From: Euryodendron excelsum
Taxonomy: Eukaryota; Streptophyta; Magnoliopsida; Ericales; Pentaphylacaceae
Assembly: GCA_033060915.1 (NCBI GenBank)
Contig: CM065394.1
Span: 30,401,001-30,465,000 of the forward strand
Reading direction: 5' to 3'
Length of the DNA stretch: 64,000 bases
Part shown: positions 23,196-35,001 of the stretch, piece after piece
Numbering within the stretch: the first letter of the stretch is position 1
How the letters are laid out: each line of letters opens with the position of its first letter
Translations under genes and position numbers: made by a program
Notes under the pieces: model-generated
Told to the model about the DNA's origin: nothing
The model's database searches: none
What the model saw: only the letters and a program-made list of their open reading frames with translations

Positions 23196-23859
23196 CTCTA
23201 ATTAACTGACGTAAAAACTATATCTGTGTTCTTTAAAAAGGTACTTTATTTTTATATGTAATTAATATTTTAATTAATTTATTTTTGTTTTTAGTTTTTT
23301 AATATTAGATTGAATAGTTGATGATTTGTATAAACAGTTGTTTAATAATTGAGATAAATGGTAATTTATAATTAATAACTACTATGTATAAATAGTAATT
23401 TACTATTGATAAATAGTGATTGCATAGTAATTTTATAATAAATCCTATTAAATGAATAATATGCTACACAATACTTTTTTTTTAATTTTTGTCCTTTTTT
23501 TTCATGAGTTTGTTATCTTTTATCATATTGCTTTAGAAATGCAATTAAATAGAAGAAATCAATCATTTATGTAGAATGCTTATTAAGGCTTATACACCGT
23601 TTATTTAATTATTGTTACTTTATAAGGTCAACTTACTGCCTGATACTATTTTAATTTATATTGTTGCTATTATTTAACTATACTTATTATGGCCTTTGCT
23701 TATTTTTTTAGTATAGTATTATCATTAAATTTTTATATAAAGAAAAATGCGAGTGCTAGAAGATTGTAATATTTCTAAAAACTCACTATGATTAAATATA
23801 CTTGGAGTTACAAGGTTATCAATAAATGCACCTGAAGTTGTAAGATTATTAGTAAATAC

Positions 23860-24525
23860 AATTGGAGTTGTAAGATTATATTTGAATGTACCTGAAGTTG
23901 CACGTTTTGAAAAGTTCTAACAAGATTCAGATTATCGACATAGACTGCAATAATAGCAAATTCAGATTCTGATTTTTTAATAAAAATGCCTGAACAAATT
24001 GTATTATTCACATGATTGTACCACATGCGTGCAAATTGTTTAACTCATATAAAGATTTTCGAAACTTAATAGAATATAAACTTCGAGCTTTAAAAATATA
24101 TGCTTCAAATATTTTTAAATTCTTCAAGAATTTTCATATGTATATTATTACCTAATCCACCATATGAATAAGTTGTTATACATTCATTAGATGCATATTT
24201 AGTCTTTTTGAGACTAACAAACTAATTAAGAATATAAATATAATTGCATCATTACGTAATAGTAATTCTCATTGTAATTAATACTAAGTCTTTGTAAGAA
24301 ATTTTCTTGTATGAGTTATGCTTTATATCATACTATTCTATTTTCTTATTACACAAATACTTATTTGTATTAAACCGATTTTACATCTTCAGGTGGGTAG
24401 ACTGCTGGTCCGAATACTTTATATCTTCTGGTGTTTAAACTATAGGTTCGACATCTGCTGGTGTTTAGACTACAGGTCCGATATTTTCATCTTATGGTAT
24501 TTGAACTACAAGCTCAAATACTCTA
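23860..24525 (-). pseudogene. Copia reverse-transcriptase remnant, part 2
   Basis: On the minus strand the copia RT stretch SIKFRKSLYELNN, then CGTI/MWYN in shifting frames, is followed by IFIKKSESEFAIIAVYVD and NLNL. This is the RT palm with YVDD changed to YVDN. The frame is broken many times. Near the low-coordinate end and at 24390-24520 short repeats of about 30 bp appear. The gypsy element (24526-34996) splits this copy from its upstream half at 35002-36245. Confidence 0.75.
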
Positions 24526-25087
24526 TGATAATGCAAATGACACAAGTACAGCTGGTCGGTTCCCTTTGTGGACAGACCAGACCAGCTCGGTTCACATATC
24601 TAGTTCAGGCCCCCTCCCTCCCAGGTCAGGTCCTTCAGGTCCATTGACAGGAAGAGCGGCAGAGCTCGAGCGATACACTGGACGGCGGCATGAAAACACT
24701 CCGAGATTCTCGCTTGATAAATAGCCCCCACAATCCCATGATTCGAACGGTTCCCCCATGAGCGGGGGTATGGTCCATGGAGCCTAAAATCAAGGCACGA
24801 TATATCCCCATGAAGTGGGAGGCATGACTGGGGGCACGATTAGCTGACCCACGAAGGTGCCCACGATCCAGGCCAACACTCCTATAAAGAGGACAGTCTT
24901 CACCTCTAAGAAGGTATGATTTTACACCACTCTAAATGCTATAATTCTGTCCATCCTTCCCTTAGCCTAACTTTGGTATCGGAGTGTCTTTGGCATGCAC
25001 CACACCGGTGTTTCAGACGAGGGGATTCATCACTCCGACGAGCTGCACCAAGAGTTGGGAAAGACGTACCAGTTCATCGCTTCATCA
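24526..25087 (+). repeat. 5' LTR of the gypsy element
   Basis: 562 bp, TGATAATG to TTCATCA. TATAAAGA at 24883-24890 is the likely promoter box. It was inserted into an old copia RT sequence. Confidence 0.93.
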
Positions 25088-25089
25088 GT

Positions 25090-25107
25090 TGGCGCCGTCT
25101 ATGGGAA
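25090..25107 (+). other. Primer-binding site of the gypsy element
   Basis: TGGCGCCGTCTATGGGAA starts two bases after the LTR. The TGGCGCC head is usual for plant gypsy elements. I did not assign the exact tRNA. Confidence 0.75.
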
Positions 25108-25125
25108 CGACACTTTGATCATTTC

Positions 25126-26605
25126 ATGGTCTTGACCCGATCCGGTGCTGCATCAACTAGGGTAGGTGGAGAAATAGAGGAACAAAGCACCGCCAGAATC
25201 GCTGCCTTGGAGCAGCAGATCATGGAGATGATGGCCACTATGAATCAACTCCAGTCCCAGAATCAAGAGTTGGAGAGGAGATTGCCTCCCCCGCCGAAGG
25301 CACCAGGGACAGTAGACCCGCCACTGCTAGAAGACCCACCATTACCTATGAACCAGCTGGCGGCAAGGAACCAAGGAGGCGACGCCGGCGAAGGAGTGGA
25401 AAACCCAGCGCCCCCAGGGGAGAACCCTCTTCCGAGGGGGGCCGGATTTCACGCTGACTAAGCCCAGAGCCACGCCGACCGGTCCAAAGCAACAACCGTG
25501 GTTCTCCCGGAACACACTGCCGAAACCCAGCTGATATGGGACGAACAGTTGAAGGAAATGCAGGCCAAACTGGCTAGAGTGATAGCAGCGGTGAAAGAAA
25601 AAGGCCCCAGCATGGTAGAAGAGCTGGTAAGCCGGACGGACACGCCGTTCACACCAACGGTGATGAGGGTGCCCTTGCCCCCGAAATTCAAAATGCCCAC
25701 AATAGAGTCCTTTGATGGCACCAAGGATCCCCTGGATCATCTCGAGACGTACAAGGCTCTGATGGACCTTCAGGCGGTCCCTGATGAAATCATGTACAGG
25801 GCATTTCCTACCACCCTTAAGGGTCCAGCAAGGATTTGGTTCCATAGGCTCTCCCCTGGGACAATTAACAAATTTGTGGATCTGAGCAGGTTGTTCGTTA
25901 GCCATTATATCAAAGGGCAGAGACAGAGGAGGCATTCCACCTCCCTGTTCAACATCAAGCAGCGCGAAAAGGAGACCCTGCGAGAATTCGTCACCTGCTT
26001 TAACCATGAGACACTTTATGTAGACGACTTGGATCAAAAAGTGGCGGTGGCGACTTTCATTGCAGGAGTCAAGACTCCCAAGTTCCTGTTCTCCTTGGCC
26101 AAAGAGGCGCCCAAAACCATGGCTGCGCTAATGCTCTGAGCGCAGAAATACATGAATGCAGAGGACACACTCAAAGCTAGGGAAGACTAAGAGAGTGTCA
26201 CGGCTAGTCTGGACAAGAAGAGGACGGGGGAGGAAAAGAAATACGACAGAACGACAAAGAACCCACGATTGGCAGAGCAGAAGCCAAGGGGAGAGAGCGA
26301 TAGGACCAAGCAGGCTAGGTATAACCAGTACTTCACCCTATTAAACACTCCTTTAGATTAAGTGCTCTACGAGATCAAGGGGGATACGGCGCTAAGGTGG
26401 CCTGGGAGGATGAGGACCCCACCAGAGAAAAGGCCGACCAATAAGTGGTGCCGCTTTCATCAAGACCATGGGCACGACACGGAGGACTGCTACGACCTCA
26501 AGTAACAGATCGAGCACCTAATCAAGTAAGGGAAGTTAGACAGATACATAGCGGGGGGCAGACGTGACGAGAGGCAGAACAAAAAAGCCCAGAGAGGGGA
26601 AGGCT
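25126..26605 (+). pseudogene. Gypsy gag with several stops
   Basis: Gag starts at ATG 25126 with MVLTRSGA and continues in one frame to about 26600. In-frame stops fall at 25459, 26137, 26188, 26359, 26503 and 26527. A coiled-coil stretch (ALEQQIMEMMATMNQLQ) follows residue 25. The retrotransposon gag core spans about 25680-26130, including FDGTKDPLDHLETYK. A zinc-finger segment CRFHQDHGHDTEDCYDL lies at about 26450-26500. The frame changes near 26600, before the protease. Confidence 0.88.
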
Positions 26606-26606
26606 A

Positions 26607-29600
26607 AACCAACAGCCTATGGGCGAGATTAGGGTCATTTCTGGTGGCTTCGCAGGTGGAGGAGAGTCTTCATCAGCAAGGAAGCGACAGGCAAGGGAGG
26701 CACGGAATCATAGAGAGGTTATGTCCATAGATCGATCAACCAAAAAACCCCGGGCTGAATATGAACCCATCACGTTCACAGACGAGGAGGTTGGGGCCAT
26801 ATGCCAACCTCATGATGACCCCTTAGTCATATCGGCAATCGTGTCCAATTTTTTAATCCGTAGGGTCCTGGTAGACAGTGGTAGCTCGGCAGATATTCTC
26901 TTCTTGAAGGCCTTTGAACAACTTAAGGTCGGTAGAGAGCAATTACAACTGGTCAACTCCCCCTTTGTTGGATTCACTGGAGACAAAGTCACACCTCTAG
27001 GCTCCATCGCTCTACCAGTAACACTAGGAACAGTGCCCAAACAAGCTACCAAGATTGTAGCATTTTTAGTAGTGGATTGCCCGTCAGCTTATAACATCAT
27101 TGTGGGCAGAACAGCCCTCAATAAGTTCAAGGCCATATCTTCGACCTACCATTTGAAAGTCAAGTTCCCCACACCTCAAGGAGTTGGGGAAGCCAGAGGT
27201 GACCAGCAGACCGCCAAAGAATGCTATATGGCGTCCCTTAAGGGAGAAACCAGGGAGGCTATGTTAATTGAAGAGCTGGAAGTTCGAGATGAGGAGGAAA
27301 TCAGGAGGGGAGAACCAGTGGAAGAGCTCGAGGAGGTAGTGGTCGGAAAGCACGACCAGACCCAGACAGTGAGAATCGGAACAGCAGCTCCTGAAGAATT
27401 CAAGGAGAAATTGAGGTCCTTCCTCAGGCATCACACCGATGTTTTTGCCTAGTCTCATGAGGATATGCCGAGAATTGATACCCGGATTATTGCCCATCAT
27501 CTAAACATAGACCCAACGGCAAAACCGGTCAGACAAAAAAGGAAGTCTTTCGCCCCGGAACGCAACGAGGCGGTAGTAGACGAAGTCGAGAAATTGACCA
27601 CCACAGGCTTCATAAAAGAAGCCCAATACCCGACCTGGCTATCTAACGTGGTGATGGTCAAAAAGACAAATGGAAAATGGAGAATGTGCGTGGATTTCAC
27701 GGATTTGAACAGAGCGTGTCCCAAAGATAGCTTCCCCCTAACCATAATAGATCAACTGGTGGACTTGACGGCAGGGTATGAAATGTTGACCTTCATGGAC
27801 GCTTTCTCAGGATACAACCAAATAAAAATGGCCGAGCACGATCAGGAAAACACAGCATTTGTGACCGACAGAGGACTATATTGTTATGAGGTAATGCCAT
27901 TCGGCCTAAAAAACGCTGGGGTAACCTACCAAAGGCTTGTGAACCGAATGTTCAGCAGTTAGATTGGGAGGAACATGAAAGTCTACGTAGATGATATGCT
28001 AGTAAAGAGCAAGCGAGCCATCAACCACCTAGCCGACTTGGAAGAGGCGTTCAAGAACCTACGAGCCTACAAAATGAAATTGAACCCTGCCAAATGTGCC
28101 TTCGAAGTGGCGTCAGGCAAGTTCTTGGGGTTCATGGTTTCCAACCGAGGGATAGAGGCTAACCCTAAGAAAATCAGGGCAGTGTTAGACATGCAGTCCC
28201 CAACATCCACCAAGGAAGTCCAAAGGTTGGCTGGCAGAGTAGCAGCGCTGAACAGATTCATCTCCAGATCAACAGATAAGTGCCTCCCTTTCTTCAAAGT
28301 TCTACGCAAAGCTTTTGAGTGGACTCCCCAATTTGAACAGGCTTTCCAGCAACTCAAAGGGTATCTGAGTTCAGTACCACTGTTGAGCAGAACCATAGAA
28401 GGAGAAGAGCTTTACCTCTACCTTGCCGTATCAGAAACAGCGGTGAGCTCTGCCCTGGTCAGGCAAGAGGAAGGGGTCCAAAAGCCCGTCTACTTCACCA
28501 GCAAGGCTTTGAGGGGCGCAGAAGAGCGATATCCCACGATGGAGCTGCTAGCCCTTGCACTCGTGACCTCAGCAAGGAGAATGAGGCCATACTTTCAGGC
28601 GCACACCATAGTTGTCCTGACGGATCAGCCATTGAAAAAGGTCCTCCACAAGCTGGAGACGTCGGGAAGACTCGTCAAATGGTCCATAGAGCTCAGCCAA
28701 TTCGACATTCAGTACAGACCAAGACAGGCAATTAAGGGGCAAGCTGTAGCAGATTTCATCGCTGAGTTCACCCCTCCCACAATTTGCCCCAGTAACGACT
28801 CCCTACAGCCACAGTGGTTGCTCAATGTAGACGGTTCCTCGACGGATAAAGCAGGAGGCACCGGGGTCGTGCTCGTCACCCCTGAAGGACACAAGCTTGA
28901 ATATGGCGTTAAGTTCAAATTCTCGGCGTCCAACAATGAGGCTGAATACGAAGCCTTGATTGCTGGTCTCCAAATGGCTTGGCGAATGGGGGCAGAACAC
29001 GCCTTGGTACGGAGCGACTCTCAACTTGTGGTAGAACAGGTCAAAGGAGAATACGAGGCCAGGGGAGACAAAATGCAAGAGTATTGCGAGATGGCTAAAA
29101 ATTTGGCAAAAAAATTTTCCAAAGTACTTCTCGAAAGAGTACCAAGGGCGCAGAACGAGGAGGCAGATCGGCTGGCCAGGATCGCATCATCCCAGGAAGA
29201 CAACCCGGAGTACCCATGGAAGTGCTGGATTCGCCAAGCATTCGGAAGCCGGAAATATTGCAAGCAGAACAAGAGGTGGAATAGGCAACACCAATCAGGA
29301 ACTACTTGGAAAAAGGGTCCCTACAAGCAGATAAAGTTAAAGCAAGAAGGATTCAATATAGGGCCAGCAGATACGCCCTGATAAACAACATTCTGTATAA
29401 AGGGGACACACCATGCCCTGGTTAAGGTGTGTCGGAAAAGCAGAAACAGATTACATCATGAGAGAGGTACACGAAGGGGTCTACGGCAACCACTCAGGAG
29501 GGAGATCTTTGGCTAAGAAGATTCTCAGAGCAGCCTACTATTGGCCCATAATGGAAAAAGACGCCCAAGAGTTTGTAAGAAGATGCGATAAATGCCAAAG

Positions 29601-30516
29601 ATTCTCTAACATCCCAAGGCAACCGGCCTAGGAATTAACGTCAATTCAGAGCCCGTGGCCTTTTGCCCAGTGGGGGATAGATATAGTAGGTGTTCTGCCT
29701 TTGGGGAAAGGCCAAACTAGGTTTGCGGTGATAGCAGTTGACTACTTCACAAAATGGGTGGAAGCCGAGACTGTCGCCACAATCACTGAGCAGCAGATGA
29801 AGAGTTTCCTATGGAAAAACATAATATGCAGGTTCGGCATCCCAAAGGTAGTGGTCACAAACAATGGAAAACAGTTCAAAGGCGGTCAATTCGATCAGAT
29901 GTGTTCAAACCTCCAGATCAGCCACCACTACTCTTCCCCGGAGCATCCCCAAGCCAATGGCCAAGTGGAAGTCACCAACCGAACCCTATTCAAAAACATC
30001 AAGACGAAGCTGGAGCAGGCAAAGGGTTTATGAGCGGAGGAGCTGCCCAATATCTTATGGGCCTACAGAACAACAGAAAGGGTTGCAATAGGACACACCC
30101 CCTTCTCTTTGACTTTCGGATCTGAGGCGGTCATCCCGGTAGAGATAGGCCTCCATAGCCCCAGGGTTGAACATTTCGAAACAGAGGCCAATAATGAGGC
30201 CCTAGAAGTAAACCTAGACCTACTTGAAGAGAAAAGAATGCAGGCAGCTGTGGAGGTGGCTGCTTATCAACAAAGGATGCGCAGGTATCACGATGCCAGA
30301 GTAAAACCCAGGGCGTTCAAAGCAGGAGACTTGGTCCTCAAAAGGGTCAATCAGTCTACTAGAAGGCTCGGCGATGGCAAACTCGGGCCAAATTGGGAAG
30401 GGCCATACACAGTGAAGGGGTTCTCGAGGAAAGGAACCTACTGGCTAACCGGAGGTGATGGCAAAGAGCTTCCTAACCCTTGACATGTCGAACACCTGAG
30501 AAAATACTATGTTTGA
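26607..30516 (+). pseudogene. Gypsy pol: protease, RT, dual RNase H, integrase
   Basis: Protease has LVDSGSSADI (Asp at 26874). RT carries YVDDML (27984-27998). The RT-linked RNase H is followed by a second, archaeal-type RNase H at about 28810-29190 with all acidic residues in place (NVDGSS, NNEAEYEA, RSDSQ, EEADRLA). Integrase has the HHCC finger near 29460-29610 and a DDE core in which the second Asp reads Asn (AAC, 29860; VTNNGKQF). Stops fall at 27450, 27960, 29629, 30031 and 30481. The frame shifts near 29210 and 29400. The last stop is at 30514. Confidence 0.92.
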
Positions 30517-30593
30517 TGTAATCAGCACTATTTAATGAAAAGTATGTTGCCCAAGAACTCCCCAAAACAACTGCCGCCCAGAATTATTGGAGC

Positions 30594-31270
30594 CCAGCTG
30601 GTCAGTCGTGACCGAAAAAGCCAAAGGGCCACAAGGCTAAGAAGCCCAATTGGTCAGTCCCTTAGGCTGACCAACCAAGCCGAAAGGCCACAAGGCTAAG
30701 AAGCCCAACTGGTCAGTCCCTTAGGCTGACCAGCCAAGCCAAAAGGCCACAAGACTAACAAGCCCAACTAGTCAGTCCCTTAGACTAACCCGCCAAGCTG
30801 AAAGGCCACAAGGCTAATAAGCCCAACTGGTTAGTCCCTTAGACTGACCAGCCAAGCCGAAAGGCCACAAGGCTAAGAAGCCCAACTGGTCAGTCCTTTA
30901 GACTGACCAGCCAAGCCGAAAGGCCACAAGGCTAAGAAGCCCAACTGGTCAGTCCCCTAAATTGACCAGCCAAGCCAAAAGGCCACGAGGCTAGCAAGCC
31001 TAACTAGTCAGTCCCATAGACTAACCAGCCAAGCCGAAAGGCCACAAGGCTAATAAGCCCAATTGGGTAGTCCCTTAGACTGACAAAGTTCAACTAGTCA
31101 GTCCCGTGGACTGATCAGACTAGCCGAAAGACCACAGGTCCGGTAAATTCAACTGGTCAGTCCCTTAGACTGACCCGGCGGGCCCACAGGCCATAAGGCT
31201 AAGCCCTTCTGGTTGGCTCCATAGGCTGGCCAGGTAAGCCGCAAGGCCACGAGTCTACAGAACAACTGGT
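30594..31270 (+). repeat. 59-bp tandem array with hairpin in each unit
   Basis: At least eight units repeat with an exact 59-bp period (AAGCCC starts at 30642, 30701, 30760, 30819, 30878, 30937, 30996 and 31055). Decayed units lie on either side. Each unit holds CTGGTCAGTC and GACTGACCAG around a five-base loop, so each can fold into a 10-bp stem. The array sits in the 3' untranslated part of the gypsy element, where Tat elements are known to carry fast-changing tandem repeats. Confidence 0.92.
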
Positions 31271-31506
31271 CAATCCCTCTATTGACCAAACCGGTCCAAT
31301 GGAGCCGAGTTTGCCAACCCATGCTGGTCAGTCTAGGGATTGACCGTGAGAGCAGTAGAGCGGTTTAGCCCAACCTGCCATTCAACAAGACTGGTCAACC
31401 AACTTAATAGCACCCAAATCACCAAGCCTAGTCGGCCAGATTGCCCAAATTGACTAGTTCAGCGAGACCCCATGGGGCAAGTAAATTCATGCCAACCATT
31501 GATCAC

Positions 31507-31622
31507 AAGCATTCAAACACAAAAATACAGCCGATAAAGGTAAACTTTGCATTCATTCAAGAGAAGCATTCAAACACAAAAATGCAGCCGATGAAGGTAA
31601 ACTTTCCATTCATTTAAAAGAA
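31507..31622. repeat. 57-bp direct duplication
   Basis: AAGCATTCAAACACAAAAAT begins two near-identical units of 57 bp (31507 and 31564). They lie just past the 3' end of the antisense gene and may belong to its transcript end. Confidence 0.7.
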
Positions 31623-31691
31623 GATTGTGATTACAACAAAAGGCTAAAAAAAAAAAAAAGAAGGAAAGAGCTGATTGCTATTCCAAAGAGA

Positions 31692-33801
31692 TTAAGACTG
31701 GGCGTCATCCTCAACCTCAGCAACGGGAGTCTGGTCTTCCTCGGCAGGGGCCTGAGAAACGGTGTCATCAGCTGGCCTCAGAGCAGAAAAGTCCAGGTCA
31801 GGAAACAGCTTCTTCGCCGCAACCTTGGCGTCCACGAAGCCTTCCATGTATGCTTCGTTGACCTCCTCCTAGAAGGAAGCCCCGACTCTGAACTCCTCCA
31901 CAGTCGTCTCTCGGGCACGCTTAAGATCCCCCTCAAGTTCAGTCACCCTTGATGTCAGGGAATTCTTAACAGCCTCGAAGGTTTGGGCGTCAAAAGTCAA
32001 CGCATCGACCCTCTTCTTCAGGTCTGCCGACTCATCCAGTAGGGCGGTCTTCTCTGCCTCAGCCACCGACTTGGCTTCCTCAGCATCCTTGACCTTTTTC
32101 TTCAGACCACTGATGGTCTCGGTCAAGGACTCGATGACTTGGCCCTTCTTGGCGCTCTCGCTCGTCCTCGCCTTCAAACGAGTGGACAAGCAAAGTGCCT
32201 TGACGTGGAGCTGCAGGAAGAGAACCACAGATCAGCAAAAAAAAAAAAAAAAAAAAGAGAACTCTTCGCCTACCTTAAGGGCATTATGGTTCATGCTCTT
32301 CATCAACTGGCTATTAGACCAGTCAGCAATGGGGCTCACATCATCCAGGCTGGTAAACTTCTGCATCCACTCCCAGGCAGCTTGGACGTCCTCCACAATC
32401 AAAGGCTCATTTTGTTGGCCAAAAGGGGACTTAGCCCGAGTCCCAGCAACATCGTGAGCATGTGTAGTAACCATAGGTCTGGAGGTCTGGCCAAGCGTCT
32501 GACCAGAGGAGATGGCCCCTCCCCTTGTAGGGGCGTCCCCTTGAGCCCTGTTAGCTTGGGTCTCGTTCACCCTACCCGCTGGGGCTGGGCGTAGGCGTTT
32601 GCTTGGCCTCTCTTCGGCCACCTTCACTCTTTCCATCTCCTCGAACTTCTTTTTCGCAGCAGAGCCCATGTTCCTCTTGTCAAAACCCATGTTGTAAACT
32701 TGTCTTGCACAACAGAGCTGGAACTTAGTACCCTTGCCTAAAGAAGGCGGAAATAGACCAGACTCACTCCTCTCAGCGCGGAGGGCTTCGACAGAAGGGT
32801 CTGGACCTAAAAGATAGTCTGTCAAACTCTCACCAGATACTAGGGGTGCCCAGAGCTTGACTGGGTGTTCCCTTACCCTCGCTACCCGGGCCTTCCTTGA
32901 CTCGTCCTCCAGCACGGGAAGTTGTGCTGAGCAAAGAACAGGTATAACGATGGTCAGACCACTATCTTAAACAGACCCAAGTACGAGCACAGAAGCGCTT
33001 ACCCTTCCTACCTGGTCTTCCCCATTGCCTGGGTATGCGTGGGGTCTGGTCAGTAACATCCTCCCAGTGGGCGATCTCCATGCTTTCGCCATAAACGAAG
33101 AAGTATTTCTCCTTCCAATGCTTGTGGGAGACCGGGAGGCCGGTGATCATAGGGGCCTGACCATCCCGAGCTGAGAAGTAGTACTAGCCCGGGCTCTCAC
33201 TCTCAGTGATCTTGTAACAGTAGAAGAAGTCTTCGGGGGTCAGGACCTCTTCCCTATTAGTAGCGGCCTGCCACAGGGCCGCGCAGGCCACCAGTATGCG
33301 CCACGAATTGGGCATGAGCTGTCTAGGTGCTAACCCGGCTCTACTCAAGACTCCCCTAATGGGAGGGGCAATTGGAAACCTTAGCCCAACCGTCAAAGCA
33401 CTCTCATACACTGTGACTTCACCAGGACGGGGAAGACATGCCCTGTCCCCCTCTTCCAGGACTTTATAGCTCATGGAGGTCGGAAATTGGTAAGTGGACC
33501 AGAGCTTTCTTACTTTGGCCCTGTCTAGAATAGAGACTAGGTGCTTAGCCTCGTGTCTACAGTTTCCATTAGAGGGTACCCCCTCTCTTGTGGCCTCTGC
33601 CCTAGAAGCCCCCTCAAAGGCGTCTACAATGACCACCGGGCTCCTTGCCCTCCTAGGCCTCACCTCTTGAATAATCTCCTCAAGGTCTGCCCCAGAGTAG
33701 TTTACCGAGGCATTGGATGCCTCATCTGGTCTTACCCTATCTAGGTCCATAGAGGCAGTACGCTCAGAGCCGCTCGATAGGTCGATTGGCAGTGGGTTCA
33801 T
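31692..33801 (-). pseudogene. Antisense spliced gene of the Tat element (gypsy-type transposon domain)
   Basis: Read on the minus strand, three exons join in phase. Exon 1 is 33801-33003 (or -33012), exon 2 is 32926-32274, exon 3 is 32210-31692. Intron 1 (32927-33002) has GTAAGC and TTTGCTCAG; intron 2 (32211-32273) has GTAGGC and CTTCCTGCAG after a T run. Exon 1 carries the domain annotated in plants as putative gypsy-type transposon/Transposase_28: VYESALTVGLRFP, QLMPNSWRILVA and HKHWKEKYFFV. Exon 2 has a basic RPSKRLRPAP. Exon 3 is a charged coiled coil. TAG stops at 33184 and 31869 break it. The true start may lie upstream, because a splice-acceptor-like TTTGTCTAG at about 33877 follows an open stretch. 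Its biological role is unknown. Confidence 0.75.
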
Positions 33802-34145
33802 GACCCTACGATCCTCAATCTCTTGGAGAGTCTCAAAAACTGCTCTGGATGCCTCAAGAACACCCCAGTATACCGACTAGACAAAGGGGGGATTACCTAC
33901 AAACCCTAGGGGATATGAGGCCCTAACCCTCCACTCGTAGTACCAAATAGCCTTCTGCAAGAGCCAAAACATAAACACTAACACTACGTACCTTGATGGG
34001 TATGAAGGTAAGGGGTGATTTTGGAACCTGTCCGAACAACCAACAACGGTGAGAAGAACGGCGAAAGGAGGGAGATAACAAGCACAGTCGTATGATTGGG
34101 AAGAAATATGCAGAATAGGGGACTCTTTTTGGCGAACCGACAAGG

Positions 34146-34153
34146 TTTTATAA
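34146..34153 (-). promoter_or_regulatory. Candidate TATA box of the antisense gene
   Basis: On the minus strand the context is GGGCTTATAAAACCTTG. It lies about 345 bases upstream of the exon 1 ATG and 280 bases inside the 3' LTR, pointing to an internal promoter separate from the LTR. Confidence 0.5.
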
Positions 34154-34434
34154 GCCCCCTCTATTCGAAATCAACGATGTAGATTGGCCCAAAGCTCTCA
34201 AATTGAACGGGCAGTGCGATTGACGTCCAATCGGTATACGGGGCCAACCACATGAGGCCACGTGGCAGAAAGGCCAATAGTCACGTCGATTCACCTGGCA
34301 TAGTAATCATGGCAGTTATGCTGCGCCATAAATGCGCTTGTTCGGCAGTACTCAGTGACTCTTCGAAATTCCCGTGGGCAGACCTTTGGAATTCCCATAG
34401 GCTGACCTGGGCTGCCTAGGGAATTGGGGGCATC

Positions 34435-34996
34435 TGATAATGCAAATGACACAAGTACAGCTAGTCGATCCCCTTTGTGGACAGACCAAACCAGCTCGGT
34501 TCACATATCCAGTTCAGGCCCCCTCCCTCCCAGGTCAGGTCCTTCAGGTCCATTGACAGGAAGAGCGGCAGAGCTCGAGCGATACACTGGACGGCGGCAT
34601 GAAAACACTCCGAGATTCTCGCCTGATAAATAGCCCCCACGATCCCATGATTCGAACGGTTCCCCCATGAGCGGGGGCATGGTCCATGGAGCCTAAAATC
34701 AAGGCACGATATATCCCCACGAAGTGGGAAGCATGACTGGGGGCACGATTAGCTGACCCACGAAGGTGCCCACGATCCAGGCCAACACTCCTATAAAGAG
34801 GACAGTCTTCACCTCCAAGAAGGTATGATTTTACACCACTCTAAATGTTGTAATTCTGTCCATCCTTCCCTTAACCCAACTTTGGCATCGGAGTGTCTTT
34901 GGCAGGTACCACACCTGTGTTCCAGATAAGGGGATTCATCACTCCGACAAGCTGCACCAGGAGTTGGGAAAGACGTACGAGTTCATCGCTTCATCT
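34435..34996 (+). repeat. 3' LTR of the gypsy element
   Basis: 562 bp, the same length as the 5' copy. The final base is T where the 5' LTR has A, so the terminal CA is lost. The TATA box is at 34792-34799. Confidence 0.93.
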
Positions 34997-35001
34997 CTCT
35001 A

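Larger units (their letters stand above)
24526..34996 (+). mobile_element. Ty3/gypsy retrotransposon, Tat lineage, 10.47 kb
   Basis: Two 562-bp LTRs are flanked by CTCTA (24521-24525 and 34997-35001). The order is LTR, TGGCGCC priming site, gag, protease, RT, RNase H, a second RNase H, integrase, a 59-bp tandem array, an antisense spliced gene, polypurine tract (GGGAATTGGGGGC ending about 34431) and LTR. The second RNase H, long 3' region, tandem array and antisense frame are known marks of Tat/Retand-type elements. A hand count gives about 26 differences between the LTRs (about 4.6%), some 22 of them transitions, so it is younger than the copia element at 5198. Nonsense codons and frameshifts make it inactive. 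Confidence 0.95.

Noticed and set aside
24318..24724. Open frames at the left gypsy LTR
   Set aside because: They run across the LTR border and have no homologous domain.
25342..26037. Minus-strand open frame of 231 codons
   Set aside because: It is the reverse shadow of the gypsy gag.
30594..31270. CRISPR-like repeat array
   Set aside because: Units are contiguous without unique spacers, the DNA is plant nuclear, and the place in a Tat element explains it.
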